Below, one piece after another: positions 1-8,902 of a stretch of 64,000 nucleotides of DNA. Positions within the stretch are counted from its first letter, which is position 1, and every line of letters begins with the position of its first letter. The position numbers and the translations under genes were made by a program. The stretch comes from JAUVXJ01 sp034411995 (GTDB lineage Bacteria > Chloroflexota > Anaerolineae > UBA7937 > B3-Chlor): positions 50,422 through 114,421 of the forward strand of contig DAOUME010000018.1 in the NCBI GenBank assembly GCA_034411995.1. The letters are read 5' to 3'. The notes under the pieces are model-generated. The model saw nothing but the letters and a program-made list of their open reading frames with translations, was not told where the DNA came from and searched no databases.

Positions 1-642
1 TGTCGGCTGCTCTTCGGGGAAGACTTCGCCCTTGTACACCCACACCTTGACCCCTATCCGGCCATAGGTGGTGAGCGCCTCACTGCGGGCATAGTCTATG
101 TCGGCGCGCAGCGTATGCAGAGGCACTCGACCCTCCATCGTCCAGTCGCGTCGAGCCATCTCTGTGCCGGCCAGCCGGCCGCTACACGCTATCTTCACCC
201 CGCCGGCCCCAAGGCGCATGGCCCTGGACGCCGCCTGTTTCATCGCCCGCTTGTGGGAGATCCGTCTTTCCAGTTGCGAGGTGATATTCTCGGCGATGAG
301 GTAGGCGTCCATCTCCGGCTCCGGCACCTCTACGACCTCAATGCGAGCCTTCTTCCCAGTCTCTTCTTCCACCTGACGGCGCAAGAGGTTCACACTCGCT
401 CCCTTGCGACCGATCACGATCCCAGGTCGAGCTGTGTGTACGGTCACAGAGACCTGTTTCGGGAAGCGCTCGATGTCTATCCTGGAGATGCCTGCGTGGG
501 ACATCTCTTTGAGGATGAGTTGTCGGAGTCTGAGGTCCTCGCGCAGAAGGTCCACGTATTGCCCGCCTTCGGCGAACCACCTGGCCTTCCAGTCTTTGTT
601 GACCCCCAGCCTGAACCCTACAGGATGTACCTTTCTGCCCAA
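1..642 (-). CDS. rpsC: 30S ribosomal protein S3 (partial, 3' end beyond window)
   Basis: Last visible gene of the S10-type cluster; 214 codons are present without a stop, so the C-terminus lies outside the window. The N-terminus GRKVHPVGFRLGV and the KH-domain stretch ARPGIVIGRKGASV are diagnostic of S3, which forms part of the mRNA entry channel on the 30S head. The start is a TTG codon at 642-640 preceded by AGAGG five bases upstream. No ATG fits the conserved N-terminus. It follows rplV by 28 bases, as in most bacterial S10 operons. Confidence 0.96.
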   Translation of the reverse strand, partial: MGRKVHPVGFRLGVNKDWKARWFAEGGQYVDLLREDLRLRQLILKEMSHAGISRIDIERFPKQVSVTVHTARPGIVIGRKGASVNLLRRQVEEETGKKARIEVVEVPEPEMDAYLIAENITSQLERRISHKRAMKQAASRAMRLGAGGVKIACSGRLAGTEMARRDWTMEGRVPLHTLRADIDYARSEALTTYGRIGVKVWVYKGEVFPEEQPT

Positions 643-670
643 ACTAGCCTCTCTTTCCTTGCGCCAGCTC

Positions 671-1018
671 TCACTGTTCCTCTAGTTCGCTCAGAACCAC
701 CGTGATGTGCGATGATCTTTTCAAGACAGGCTTGGCCCTTCCACGGGCCCCGGCCTCGTATCTCTTCAGGGTCGGGCCGACATCGGCGGCTATCCGAGAG
801 ATGTACAGGTCAGATTTCGATAGGCCGTGGACATCTTCGGCATTGGCTGCGGCCGATTGGATGGCTTTGGCCACTGGCCCGGCGGCCGCCTGTGGCAGAA
901 AACGTAGCAGCGCCAAGGCTTCGTCCACAGGTCGCTCTCGGACCATGTCCGCCACGAGTCTCACCTTGTGTGGTGACATGGGTATGAACTTCTCCACGGC
1001 CTTGATCTCAAGTCCCAT
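671..1018 (-). CDS. rplV: 50S ribosomal protein L22
   Basis: 115 residues, the usual length. The motif MSPHKVRLVADMVR near the N-terminus and the C-terminal part of the extended loop (YEAGARGRAKPVLKR), ending with HITVVLSE, are typical of L22, which binds 23S rRNA and lines the peptide exit tunnel. ATG start. It lies between rpsS and rpsC in the conserved S10 order. Confidence 0.97.
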   Translation of the reverse strand: MGLEIKAVEKFIPMSPHKVRLVADMVRERPVDEALALLRFLPQAAAGPVAKAIQSAAANAEDVHGLSKSDLYISRIAADVGPTLKRYEAGARGRAKPVLKRSSHITVVLSELEEQ

Positions 1019-1035
1019 TTCGGCACCTACGTCAT

Positions 1036-1317
1036 CTATCTGATACGTGTTGCTTTCTCGCGGTAGGAATGGCCTCTGAAGGTGCGAGTTGGTGCGAACT
1101 CCCCTAGCTTGTGTCCCACCATATTCTCAGTCACGTAGATGGGCACGTGGCGACGCCCGTCGTGCACGGCGATGGTGAGACCTATCATCTCAGGGGAGAT
1201 GGTGGATGCACGCGCCCAGGTCCTGATCACGTGCTCGTCGCCGCTCTCCTTCATACGTCTGACCTTCCTGAGCAGCTTGGGGTCTATGTAGGGGCCCTTC
1301 TTCAGCGATCTGGTCAT
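1036..1317 (-). CDS. rpsS: 30S ribosomal protein S19
   Basis: 93 residues beginning MTRSLKKGPYIDPKLL and containing the conserved WARASTISPEMIG and HKLGEFAPTRTFRGH segments of S19, which with S13 contacts tRNA and 23S rRNA at the subunit interface. ATG start three bases after the rplB stop, so translational coupling is likely. Confidence 0.98.
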   Translation of the reverse strand: MTRSLKKGPYIDPKLLRKVRRMKESGDEHVIRTWARASTISPEMIGLTIAVHDGRRHVPIYVTENMVGHKLGEFAPTRTFRGHSYREKATRIR

Positions 1318-1320
1318 GGG

Positions 1321-2157
1321 CTATCTCCTCTTCGCACCTCGACGACGGACTATCCACTTGTCCGTTTCCTTCCTACGGCGAGTCTTCTTCCCGAGGGTCT
1401 TCTGGCCCCAGGGGCTCTTTGGCGACGACATACCCACGGGCGATCGCCCCTCACCACCACCGTGAGGATGGTCCCTGGGGCTCATGGCAGAGCCTCGAGT
1501 GGCTGGCCTGCGACCCATCCAGCGGGATCTGCCGGCCTTACCCAGGCTGACGTTGCCCCAGTCGGTGTTTCCCACCTGGCCGATGGTGGCCAGGTTCTCG
1601 GTGCTGATCAGGCGTATCTCGCCGGAGGGCAGACGAACCTGAGCGTATTGCCCTTCCTTGGCCAACAACTGCGCCGAGGCCCCCGCAGAGCGTGCCAGTT
1701 GCGCGCCCTTGCCTTTCCGCAGCTCGATGTTGTGGATCATAGAGCCTACGGGGATGTTGGCAATGGGCAGGGCGTTGCCCACGCGGATGTCGGCATCGGG
1801 ACCGGACTCAACGAGGTCATCGACCTTGAGCCCCAGCGGGGCTATGATGTACCTCTTCTCCCCATCGGCGTACACCAGGAGTGCAATGCGAGCTGATCTG
1901 TTGGGATCATACTCGATGGAACCCACTCTGGCCGGGACGCCGAACTTGTCCCTCTTGAAGTCTATGACCCGGTACCTGCGCTTGTGACCCCCACCGCGAT
2001 GGCGCACGGTGACGCGCCCCTGGGCGTTGCGACCAGCCGTCTTTCGCAGTGGCCTGAGGAGCGAGCGCTCAGGCGTCGTACGAGTTATCTCGTCGAAGGT
2101 GGTGACGCTCATGCCGCGCCGCCCAGGTGAGGTGGGTTTGTACACCTTTATCGGCAT
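1321..2157 (-). CDS. rplB: 50S ribosomal protein L2
   Basis: 278 residues, full length. The N-terminus MPIKVYKPTSPGRRGMS, the HRGGGHKRRYR motif and the C-terminal SPRDHPHGGGEGRSPVG segment, including the histidine important for peptidyl transferase centre assembly, identify L2. It is packed between rplW and rpsS with gaps of 2-3 bases. Confidence 0.98.
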   Translation of the reverse strand: MPIKVYKPTSPGRRGMSVTTFDEITRTTPERSLLRPLRKTAGRNAQGRVTVRHRGGGHKRRYRVIDFKRDKFGVPARVGSIEYDPNRSARIALLVYADGEKRYIIAPLGLKVDDLVESGPDADIRVGNALPIANIPVGSMIHNIELRKGKGAQLARSAGASAQLLAKEGQYAQVRLPSGEIRLISTENLATIGQVGNTDWGNVSLGKAGRSRWMGRRPATRGSAMSPRDHPHGGGEGRSPVGMSSPKSPWGQKTLGKKTRRRKETDKWIVRRRGAKRR

Positions 2158-2159
2158 GC

Positions 2160-2444
2160 CTATACTCCCTCAAAGAACCCAATAGACTGCCCCTCGGCCA
2201 ACTTGATCGTGGCCTTCTTCCAGGGGTGGGGCTTGCTGACGTGGCGGCCGTAGCGACGGCTCTTTCCAGGCACGGTGATGACGTTGACTGCCACCACCTG
2301 CACGTCGAAGATCTTCTCCACCGCTTCCTTGATCTGATGCTTGTTGGCCCCAGGGTGGACCTCAAACGTATACCTGCCTTGCTCTCCCTGCAGGGTCGAC
2401 TTCTCAGTCACGATAGGGCGTATGAGAACTTCGTAAGGATGCAC
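2160..2444 (-). CDS. rplW: 50S ribosomal protein L23
   Basis: 94 residues. The motif EVLIRPIVTEKST and the later KHQIKEAVEKIFDVQV pattern are those of L23, the tunnel-exit protein that docks trigger factor and the signal recognition particle. The start is GTG at 2444, consistent with the conserved N-terminus (HPYEVL). Located between rplD and rplB in the usual order. Confidence 0.97.
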   Translation of the reverse strand: MHPYEVLIRPIVTEKSTLQGEQGRYTFEVHPGANKHQIKEAVEKIFDVQVVAVNVITVPGKSRRYGRHVSKPHPWKKATIKLAEGQSIGFFEGV

Positions 2445-2462
2445 GGTGATCTCTCCTATCCT

Positions 2463-3089
2463 CTACTGGCCCAGGAAATCCTCGATCACCTTCACAGCCG
2501 CCAGAGGCATGACCAGATAGTCGTGGCCGAAGATGTCTACCAGGTTAAGGTATCGGGCGCTCAACGCCTTCGCGTAGGGCACGTTGGTCACTGATCTCTC
2601 CACGTTGGTGTCCTTCTCCGGAAGGAGGATCAAGGTACTGGAAAAACCCGTCAGACTGCTCAGAGTGCTCAACATCTGGCTGGTCTTCGGAGCGGGCATC
2701 TGAAGCTCGTCCAGTACGATCAATTGACCGTCACGAACCTTGGCCGAGAGGGCCGATCGAAGCGCCAGACGCCGCATCTTGCGAGGCATGGCCTGGCGAT
2801 ACTTCCTGCCTGGCCGCGGGCCAAAGACCACGCCGCCGCCTCTCCACTGAGGTTGGCGAATGCTGCCCTGCCGGGCACGGCCAGTACCCTTCTGACGCCA
2901 GGGTTTCCTGCCTCCGCCTATGACCTCGCCCCTGGTCTTGGTCCTGGCAGTAGCGACGCGCGCGTTCGCCATCTGGCGGACCAAGGCCTGATGCATCACG
3001 GGCTCGTTTGGTACTATGCCGAAGATGTCATCCCTGAGTTCAGTTTCGTCGATGACCTTTCCGGTCATGTCTCGAAGAGGAACTTTCAT
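2463..3089 (-). CDS. rplD: 50S ribosomal protein L4
   Basis: 208 residues, normal length. The arginine- and glycine-rich loop around GGRKPWRQKGTGRARQGS is diagnostic; this loop extends into the exit tunnel near the macrolide site. The ATG overlaps the rplC stop by four bases (ATGA), giving translational coupling. In gamma-proteobacteria L4 represses its own operon, but no equivalent leader was recognised here. Confidence 0.97.
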   Translation of the reverse strand: MKVPLRDMTGKVIDETELRDDIFGIVPNEPVMHQALVRQMANARVATARTKTRGEVIGGGRKPWRQKGTGRARQGSIRQPQWRGGGVVFGPRPGRKYRQAMPRKMRRLALRSALSAKVRDGQLIVLDELQMPAPKTSQMLSTLSSLTGFSSTLILLPEKDTNVERSVTNVPYAKALSARYLNLVDIFGHDYLVMPLAAVKVIEDFLGQ

Positions 3090-3715
3090 TTTTCCTTGCC
3101 CTTGATCGCGCTCTTGACGCTCACTAACCCACCCTTCGCGCCCGGCACGGCTCCCTTGATCGCCAGCAGATTGCGCTCCGGGTCGACCAGGACCACTGTC
3201 AGGTTCTGCACAGTGGTGCGCTCGTGGCCCATGTGGCCAGCCATACGCAAACCCTTCCAGACGCGTCCAGGCGTCGATGTAGACCCAACGGAGCCAGGCG
3301 CTCTGGTACGATCCGATTGTCCATGGGTGACAGGGCCCCCGGCGAAGCGATGGCGCTTCACGGTGCCGGCGAAGCCTTTCCCTTTGGAGATGGCGGTCAC
3401 GTCCACCAGGTCGCCAACCGAGAAGACGGCGGCATCAATCTTCTGTCCGACCTCGTATGCCGAGATGTCGTCTACGTCTATCTCTCGCAAGTAGCGCACG
3501 TCCGGCACACCCTTGGGCAGGTGCCCTCGCTGAGGCTTGTTGAGGCGTTTGGCTTCGCCGAAGCCCAACTGGATGGCCTCGTAGCCGTCCGTTTTCTTGA
3601 CCTTGATCTGTGTAACGTAGCACGGCCCCGCTTCGATGATGGTCACGGGGATAGCCTCTCCGGTATCATCGAAGATCTGAGTCATGCCTACTTTCTTACC
3701 CAGGATTCCTTTCAT
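3086..3715 (-). CDS. rplC: 50S ribosomal protein L3
   Basis: 209 residues from ATG 3715, chosen because homologous L3 proteins begin at MKGILGKKVGMTQIF and a GGAG sequence lies eight bases upstream. The frame continues 25 codons further upstream but that part has no L3 similarity. The FAGTVKRHRFAGGPVTHGQ segment contains the conserved loop near the peptidyl transferase centre. Its stop overlaps the rplD start. Confidence 0.96.
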   Translation of the reverse strand: MKGILGKKVGMTQIFDDTGEAIPVTIIEAGPCYVTQIKVKKTDGYEAIQLGFGEAKRLNKPQRGHLPKGVPDVRYLREIDVDDISAYEVGQKIDAAVFSVGDLVDVTAISKGKGFAGTVKRHRFAGGPVTHGQSDRTRAPGSVGSTSTPGRVWKGLRMAGHMGHERTTVQNLTVVLVDPERNLLAIKGAVPGAKGGLVSVKSAIKGKEK

Positions 3716-3808
3716 CGCCACTCTCCGTGCCGGGTGGGATAGTACATGGAGGCGGGAGAAGCCCGTCGCCACCTGGCTGCGCTGGTCCACCCGCCCAAGG
3801 TGCGCGAC

Positions 3809-4117
3809 CTAGAGTTTGATCTCTATGTCTACACCTGCGGGCAGGTTGAGCCGCATCAGGGTATCGATTGTTTTGGATCCAGGTTCTACGACGTCTATCA
3901 GCCGCTTGTGTGTACGGATCTCGAACTGCTCCCGTGAGTCCTTGTCGATGAATGGAGAGCGGATCACGGTGAATTTCTCCACCTTGGTGGGCAAGGGTAC
4001 CGGTCCCACAATGATCGCCCCAGTGCTCTCCGCCGCCTCGACTATTCGTTGTGCCGACTGGTCGAGAACCTTATGATCGTACGCCTTCAAGCGGATTCTG
4101 ATCTTCTCCTTGGCCAT
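3809..4117 (-). CDS. rpsJ: 30S ribosomal protein S10
   Basis: 102 residues. The N-terminus KIRIRLKAYDHKVLDQSA and the region THKRLIDVVEP are characteristic of S10 (NusE), a 30S head protein that also joins the NusB antitermination complex. First gene of the S10 set, placed directly after tuf with an 85-base gap that shows an AAGGTAGG ribosome binding site but no clear promoter, so read-through from the str genes is likely. Confidence 0.98.
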   Translation of the reverse strand: MAKEKIRIRLKAYDHKVLDQSAQRIVEAAESTGAIIVGPVPLPTKVEKFTVIRSPFIDKDSREQFEIRTHKRLIDVVEPGSKTIDTLMRLNLPAGVDIEIKL

Positions 4118-4202
4118 GTACTCGTTTCCTACCTTGTGTTCCTATTCCGGAGCGGTGATCCGTACGCGCAGCCAGCGCGGACACGAGACGGCAGGCAAGC
4201 GC

Positions 4203-5405
4203 TCACTCCTCGATCTTGGTGATGACACCGGCTCCGACTGTTCGCCCTCCCTCACGGATGGCGAAGTGGGACCCCTCTTCCAGGGCCACCGGCACTATCA
4301 ACTGCACCCTCAGGCTCACGTTGTCCCCGGGCATCACCATCTCTACGCCCTCGGGCAACTGAACGGACCCGGTCACGTCCATGGTCCTGATGTAGAACTG
4401 CGGGCGATAGCCGTTGAAGAAGGGCGTGTGCCTCCCCCCCTCATCCTTCCGCAGGATGTATACCTTGCCCTCGAAGGTGGTGTGAGGCTTGATGCTCCCC
4501 GGCTTGGACAAGACCATCCCGCGCTCTACATCCTGCCGCTCTATCCCCCGCAGCAGACAGCCGATGTTGTCCCCAGCGATGCCTTGATCCAGCAGCTTGT
4601 GGAACATCTCTACCCCAGTGCACACCGTCTTGCGCACGTCGTCCTGCAACCCGACGATCTCTACCTCTTCACCAACCTTGACCGTCCCTCTCTCTACTCT
4701 ACCCGTCACTACCGTCCCCCGCCCCTTGATCCCAAAGACGTCCTCCACCGGCATCAAGAACGGCTTCTCCGTCTCCCTCTCAGGGGTGGGGATGTAGTTG
4801 TCTATCGCGTCCAATAACTCCCAGATACACTTGTACTCCGGGGCATCGGGATCCTCACTCTCGCTCTCCAACGCCTGCAACGCCGAACCCCGCACGATCG
4901 GTATCTCGTCCCCAGGAAACTGGTACCCAGTCAACAGCTCCCTCAACTCCAACTCCACCAACTCCAGGAGCTCAGGATCGTCCATCATGTCCACTTTGTT
5001 CAAGAACACGACCATGCTGGGTACTTCTACCTGGCGAGCCAACAACACGTGCTCCCTCGTCTGCGGCATCGGCCCATCAGGAGCACTCACCACCAGAATA
5101 GCCCCATCCATCTGCGCCGCACCAGTGATCATGTTCTTGATGTAGTCGGCGTGCCCCGGACAGTCTACGTGCGCATAGTGACGCTTCTCCGTCTGATACT
5201 CCACGTGAGAGATGGCGATGGTCAAACCCCGAGCCTTCTCCTCCGGAGCATTGTCGATGGTGTCAAAAGGCCGATGATTCGCCAAACCCTTATAACTCAA
5301 GACCTTGGTCATCGCCGACGTCAACGTGGTCTTGCCATGATCAACGTGACCAATCGTCCCCACATTCACGTGAGGCTTGTCCCTTACAAACTTCTCCTTC
5401 GCCAT
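4203..5405 (-). CDS. tuf: Elongation factor Tu
   Basis: 400 residues, full length. G1 box GHVDHGKTT, G3 DCPGH, G4 NKVD and the second and third beta-barrel domains are intact. It delivers aminoacyl-tRNA to the ribosome as a GTP complex. ATG start with an AGGAGG site ten bases upstream. It follows fusA by 82 bases, the classical rpsL-rpsG-fusA-tuf order. Confidence 0.98.
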   Translation of the reverse strand: MAKEKFVRDKPHVNVGTIGHVDHGKTTLTSAMTKVLSYKGLANHRPFDTIDNAPEEKARGLTIAISHVEYQTEKRHYAHVDCPGHADYIKNMITGAAQMDGAILVVSAPDGPMPQTREHVLLARQVEVPSMVVFLNKVDMMDDPELLELVELELRELLTGYQFPGDEIPIVRGSALQALESESEDPDAPEYKCIWELLDAIDNYIPTPERETEKPFLMPVEDVFGIKGRGTVVTGRVERGTVKVGEEVEIVGLQDDVRKTVCTGVEMFHKLLDQGIAGDNIGCLLRGIERQDVERGMVLSKPGSIKPHTTFEGKVYILRKDEGGRHTPFFNGYRPQFYIRTMDVTGSVQLPEGVEMVMPGDNVSLRVQLIVPVALEEGSHFAIREGGRTVGAGVITKIEE

Positions 5406-5487
5406 GCTACTAGTCCTCCTTCAGTGACGAAAAGCAGGTCCTCTTTCGGTAGCCGAGCTCCGTCCACCCAGCGGCCAAACGGGGCAA

Positions 5488-7572
5488 CTATCGCCTCACT
5501 TGTCCCTCGCCGAGGGGCGCAACCTTGCTCATCGCCGGCTGTGCCTCGGCGTAGTAGTCGAACTCCATCGTGAAGGTGCCGCGACCCTGCGTGAGCGAGC
5601 GCAGGGTTGTGGCATAGCCGAACATTTCAGCCAGCGGCGCGTGGGCCTGTACAGCCTGGAGGGCACCGCGGGCCTCCATACCCTCTATCTGGGCCCGGCG
5701 GGAGTTCAGATCGCCTATCACATCTCCCACGAAATCCTCTGGTACGACTACCTCCAGTCTCATGATCGGTTCCAGCAAGATCGGGCTGGCTCGTTGGACC
5801 CCGTTCCTCAAGGCCATGGAGCCAGCGATCTTGAAGGCCAGTGCAGAAGAGTCCTCTTCGTGGTAGGACCCGTCCACCAATTTGACCCTGATATCCACGA
5901 CGGGGTATCCGGCCAAGACACCACTCTCCATGGCTTCTCGAACCCCGGTATCAACGGCCGGAATGAACTCCCTGGGTATGACACCATTGGAGGTCTTGTC
6001 CTCAAAGATGTAGCCCTGTCCTTTGGGCAGAGGCTCCAGCTCCAGCCAGACGTGCCCGTACTGGCCGTGCCCTCCTGTCTGGCGGATGAACCGGCCTTCT
6101 GACCGGACAGGCACGGTGATCGTCTCTCGATACGACACCTGAGGCTGTCCCACGTTGGCCGAGACGTGAAACTCTCGCAGCATGCGATCCACCAATACCT
6201 CCAGGTGTAGCTCGCCCATGCCCGAGATCAGAGTCTGGCCCGTGTCCTTGTCAACGCGCACCTGAAAGGTTGGATCTTCCTCTGCCAGACGGTCCAACGT
6301 TTCTTTCATCCTCTCCTGGTCCACCTGTGTACGAGGCTCGATGGCCACGGAGATCACGGGCTCCGGGAATCCGATGGACTCCAGAAGGATGGGAGCCCGG
6401 GGATCGCACAGAGTGTCCCCGGTGAAAGTCTGCTTCAGGCCGATGACGGCCGCAATGTCCCCCGCGTAGACGGCGTCGATGTCCTGCTGATGATTGGCAT
6501 GCATGCGCAGCAGTCGCCCCACTCGCTCCTTGCGCTCCTTGGTGGAATTGATGATGCGAGACCCGGTGGTCAGTGTGCCAGAGTACACTCTCACGTACGC
6601 CAGTCGCCCGACGTAAGCGTCGGAGGCGATCTTGAAGGCCAGTGCGGCAAAGGGACCATCTTCATCGACAGGACGCTGCTCCGTTTCGCCGGTCTCGGGG
6701 TTGATGCCCTCGATAGGTGGAACCTCCAGTGGCGAAGGGAGATAGTGGATCACCGCGTCCAGGAGAGGCTGGATGCCCTTGTTGCGCAGGGCAGAGCCGC
6801 ACAGTACGGGGACGAGCTTGGATCGCAGGGTCGCCTCTCGCAGGGCTCGCCGTATCTCCTGGACGGAGATGTCCTTGCCCTCCAGGTACTCCGTGGCCAC
6901 TGCGTCGTCGACCTCGGCGACTCTCTCCAAGAGCAGCTCTCGATAGTGCGAGGTTGCCTCCTGAAGGTCTGCCGGGATTTCTACTTCTTCCTGGCGCGTT
7001 CCCATCTCGTCGGCATAGACAAGAGCCTTGCCGGTGATGAGATCAACGACTCCCTGGAGCTTCTCCTCACGGCCAATCGGGATCTGGAGCGGTACGGGCC
7101 TGGCTCCCAGCCGTCTCTCTATCGTCTCCACGGCGTGCCAGAGGTCGGCTCCAGGCCGGTCCATCTTGTTGATGAAACAGACGCGTGGCACTTTGTAGCG
7201 GTCCGCCTGGTGCCAGACCGTCTCGGATTGAGGCTCGACGCCAGCCACCCCGTCCAGCACAACGATCCCTCCGTCCAAGACCCGGAGGGAGCGTTGTACT
7301 TCAACTGTGAAATCTATGTGCCCAGGCGTATCGATGATGTTAATGTGGTGCCCCAGCCAATAGCAGCTGGTGGCGGCAGCCGTGATAGTGATCCCTCGCT
7401 CCCGCTCCTGCACCATCCAGTCCATGGTCGTCGTGCCATCGTGCACTTCGCCCATGCGGTGAATCTTCTCGGTGTAGAAGAGTATGCGCTCGGTGATGGT
7501 CGTCTTCCCGGCGTCGATGTGAGCGATGATGCCTATGTTTCTTGTCTTTGCCAGGGGGTAGTCCCGAGGCAT
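5488..7572 (-). CDS. fusA: Elongation factor G
   Basis: 694 residues, full length. P-loop AHIDAGKTT, DTPGHIDF, NKMD and the domain IV/V segments (GGHGQYGHV, EPIMRLEVVVPEDFVGDV) are all present, as expected for the translocation GTPase. ATG start 12 bases downstream of the rpsG stop. Confidence 0.98.
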   Translation of the reverse strand: MPRDYPLAKTRNIGIIAHIDAGKTTITERILFYTEKIHRMGEVHDGTTTMDWMVQERERGITITAAATSCYWLGHHINIIDTPGHIDFTVEVQRSLRVLDGGIVVLDGVAGVEPQSETVWHQADRYKVPRVCFINKMDRPGADLWHAVETIERRLGARPVPLQIPIGREEKLQGVVDLITGKALVYADEMGTRQEEVEIPADLQEATSHYRELLLERVAEVDDAVATEYLEGKDISVQEIRRALREATLRSKLVPVLCGSALRNKGIQPLLDAVIHYLPSPLEVPPIEGINPETGETEQRPVDEDGPFAALAFKIASDAYVGRLAYVRVYSGTLTTGSRIINSTKERKERVGRLLRMHANHQQDIDAVYAGDIAAVIGLKQTFTGDTLCDPRAPILLESIGFPEPVISVAIEPRTQVDQERMKETLDRLAEEDPTFQVRVDKDTGQTLISGMGELHLEVLVDRMLREFHVSANVGQPQVSYRETITVPVRSEGRFIRQTGGHGQYGHVWLELEPLPKGQGYIFEDKTSNGVIPREFIPAVDTGVREAMESGVLAGYPVVDIRVKLVDGSYHEEDSSALAFKIAGSMALRNGVQRASPILLEPIMRLEVVVPEDFVGDVIGDLNSRRAQIEGMEARGALQAVQAHAPLAEMFGYATTLRSLTQGRGTFTMEFDYYAEAQPAMSKVAPLGEGQVRR

Positions 7573-7584
7573 GCTCCACTCCGG

Positions 7585-8055
7585 CTACCAGCGATAGTGG
7601 GCGAAAGCCCTGTTGGCTTCCGCCATCTTGTGCGTGTCTTCTTTCTTCTTCACTGTTGTTCCCGTGTTGCGGGCAGCGTCCATAAGCTCGTCGGCCAGTC
7701 TGTCCGCAAGAGGTCGGCCCTTGCGCGCCTGTGCGGCCCGGATGATCCAACGTATGGCCAGGGAGGTGCGCCGTTCCGGCCTGACTTCCACAGGGATCTG
7801 ATAGGTCGCGCCACCGACTCGCCGAGGCCTCACCTCCAGCACCGGAGTGGCGTTCTCGACAGCCTGATTGAAGACCTCGAGTGGATTCCTGTGAGTCCGC
7901 TCCCCGATGATGTCGAAAGCGCCGTAGATGATATTGGTGGCCACGCTCTTCTTCCCATGCAGCATCAAGCGGTTGATGAATCTGGACACCAATTCGCTGC
8001 TGTATCTCTCGTCCGGTGCCACTCGCCTGCGTGGCGGCCTGTTACGTCTCGGCAT
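7585..8055 (-). CDS. rpsG: 30S ribosomal protein S7
   Basis: 156 residues from ATG 8055, the family norm. This start gives the standard N-terminus MPRRNRPPRRR and has GGAGGGAG five bases upstream; longer reading-frame extensions lack S7 similarity. The RFINRLMLHGKKSVA and GGATYQIPVEVRPERR segments identify S7, the primary binder of the 16S 3' major domain. In E. coli S7 represses this operon at the rpsL-rpsG junction. Here that junction is unusually long and holds a strong hairpin. Confidence 0.97.
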   Translation of the reverse strand: MPRRNRPPRRRVAPDERYSSELVSRFINRLMLHGKKSVATNIIYGAFDIIGERTHRNPLEVFNQAVENATPVLEVRPRRVGGATYQIPVEVRPERRTSLAIRWIIRAAQARKGRPLADRLADELMDAARNTGTTVKKKEDTHKMAEANRAFAHYRW

Positions 8056-8369
8056 CTGCTCCCTCCAGTTTCCTGGCAAAAACACAGGGCCGGGGATCAT
8101 GGCATCAGTACGCCTGCACAGTCCCCGCCCCCTGCACACAGCCTTGGGTTGGCCCTGAGCTATCCAGGGGGACTCCTACCTACTATTATCTGGCCCTTAT
8201 GTTCAGACTTTGATCTGAGTATGGGCACCTAGTCATGACATTCAAAGAGACTAGCTTCTTCCGGGCTCTAGTCTCCTTGAAAGCCTCCTCAGCAGGTACG
8301 ATCCAAGTCCCGTGTCGTACCTTAAGTCCCTGTCAGTTGACACACGCTAAGTGTATCTGCGGGGAAGGT
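8056..8369 (-). other. Long rpsL-rpsG intergenic region
   Basis: 314 bases without a gene between two ribosomal protein genes that are usually close together. It contains the hairpin at 8242-8280 and, just past it in the direction of transcription, a weak promoter-like pair (TTGAAT, 16 bases, CATACT) reading toward rpsG. I see no coding potential. The region is a candidate site for autoregulation by S7 or for an internal promoter. Confidence 0.5.
8242..8280 (-). promoter_or_regulatory. Inverted repeat in rpsL-rpsG leader
   Basis: Arms TCAAAGAGACTAG (8242-8254) and CTAGTCTCCTTGA (8268-8280) pair over 12 of 13 positions around a 13-base loop. There is no T-tract after it on the minus strand, so it is more likely an attenuator, a processing site or a protein-binding hairpin than a simple terminator. 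Confidence 0.6.
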
Positions 8370-8795
8370 TCAGATCCGCTTCTTCGGACGCCTGGTGCCA
8401 TACTTGGACCGACCGCGCATGCGTCCTTCGACACCAGATGCGTCCAGGGCACCGCGGATGACGTGATAGCGCACTCCTGGCAAGTCCTTGACGCGGCCAC
8501 CGCGAATCAAGACCACAGAGTGTTCCTGGAGGCCGTGACCCTCACCTGGGATGTACGCTGTCACCTCGATACCATTGGTTAGCCTAACCCTTGCTATCTT
8601 GCGCAGTGCCGAATTGGGTTTCTTGGGCGTCATCGTCCTGACCAGGGTACAGACGCCTCTTTTTTGAGGAGACCCTTTGTCATCCTTCACCGTTCTTTGG
8701 CGAAGGGCATTATGTCTGAAGCGCAGCGCTGGGGCTGAACTTTTCTTTGCCTTGTCCTTTCGACCTCTCTTGATCAGTTGATTGACGGTCGGCAA
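8370..8795 (-). CDS. rpsL: 30S ribosomal protein S12
   Basis: 141 residues. The decoding-centre segments TMTPKKPNSALRKIARVRL and VKDLPGVRYHVIRG are intact, including the lysine equivalent to E. coli K43 and the aspartate equivalent to D89, the RimO methylthiolation site. The start is TTG at 8795, giving the normal MPTVNQL terminus, with GAGAGGG upstream. It has its own strong promoter just behind rpoB. Confidence 0.97.
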   Translation of the reverse strand: MPTVNQLIKRGRKDKAKKSSAPALRFRHNALRQRTVKDDKGSPQKRGVCTLVRTMTPKKPNSALRKIARVRLTNGIEVTAYIPGEGHGLQEHSVVLIRGGRVKDLPGVRYHVIRGALDASGVEGRMRGRSKYGTRRPKKRI

Positions 8796-8873
8796 TTTCC
8801 CTCTCCCGTTGCTGGTGGACCACTCCTCTTCGTGGAGGATGGTTCAAAGGTGAAATGCAATGCGCAAATCGTA

Positions 8874-8902
8874 ATTATACCACGCCTTCCTCGAAAGGTC
8901 AA
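8874..8902 (-). promoter_or_regulatory. Promoter of the str-S10 cluster (rpsL)
   Basis: Minus-strand -35 TTGACC at 8902-8897, 17-base spacer, -10 TATAAT at 8879-8874. The -35 overlaps the last codons of rpoB. Transcription would begin near 8867, giving a leader of about 72 bases that contains a short TCCTC/GAGGA hairpin. Confidence 0.8.

Noticed and set aside
6490..8232. 580-codon open frame on the plus strand across fusA and rpsG
   Set aside because: Antisense to two unmistakable ribosomal-cluster genes; no ribosome binding site or family similarity.
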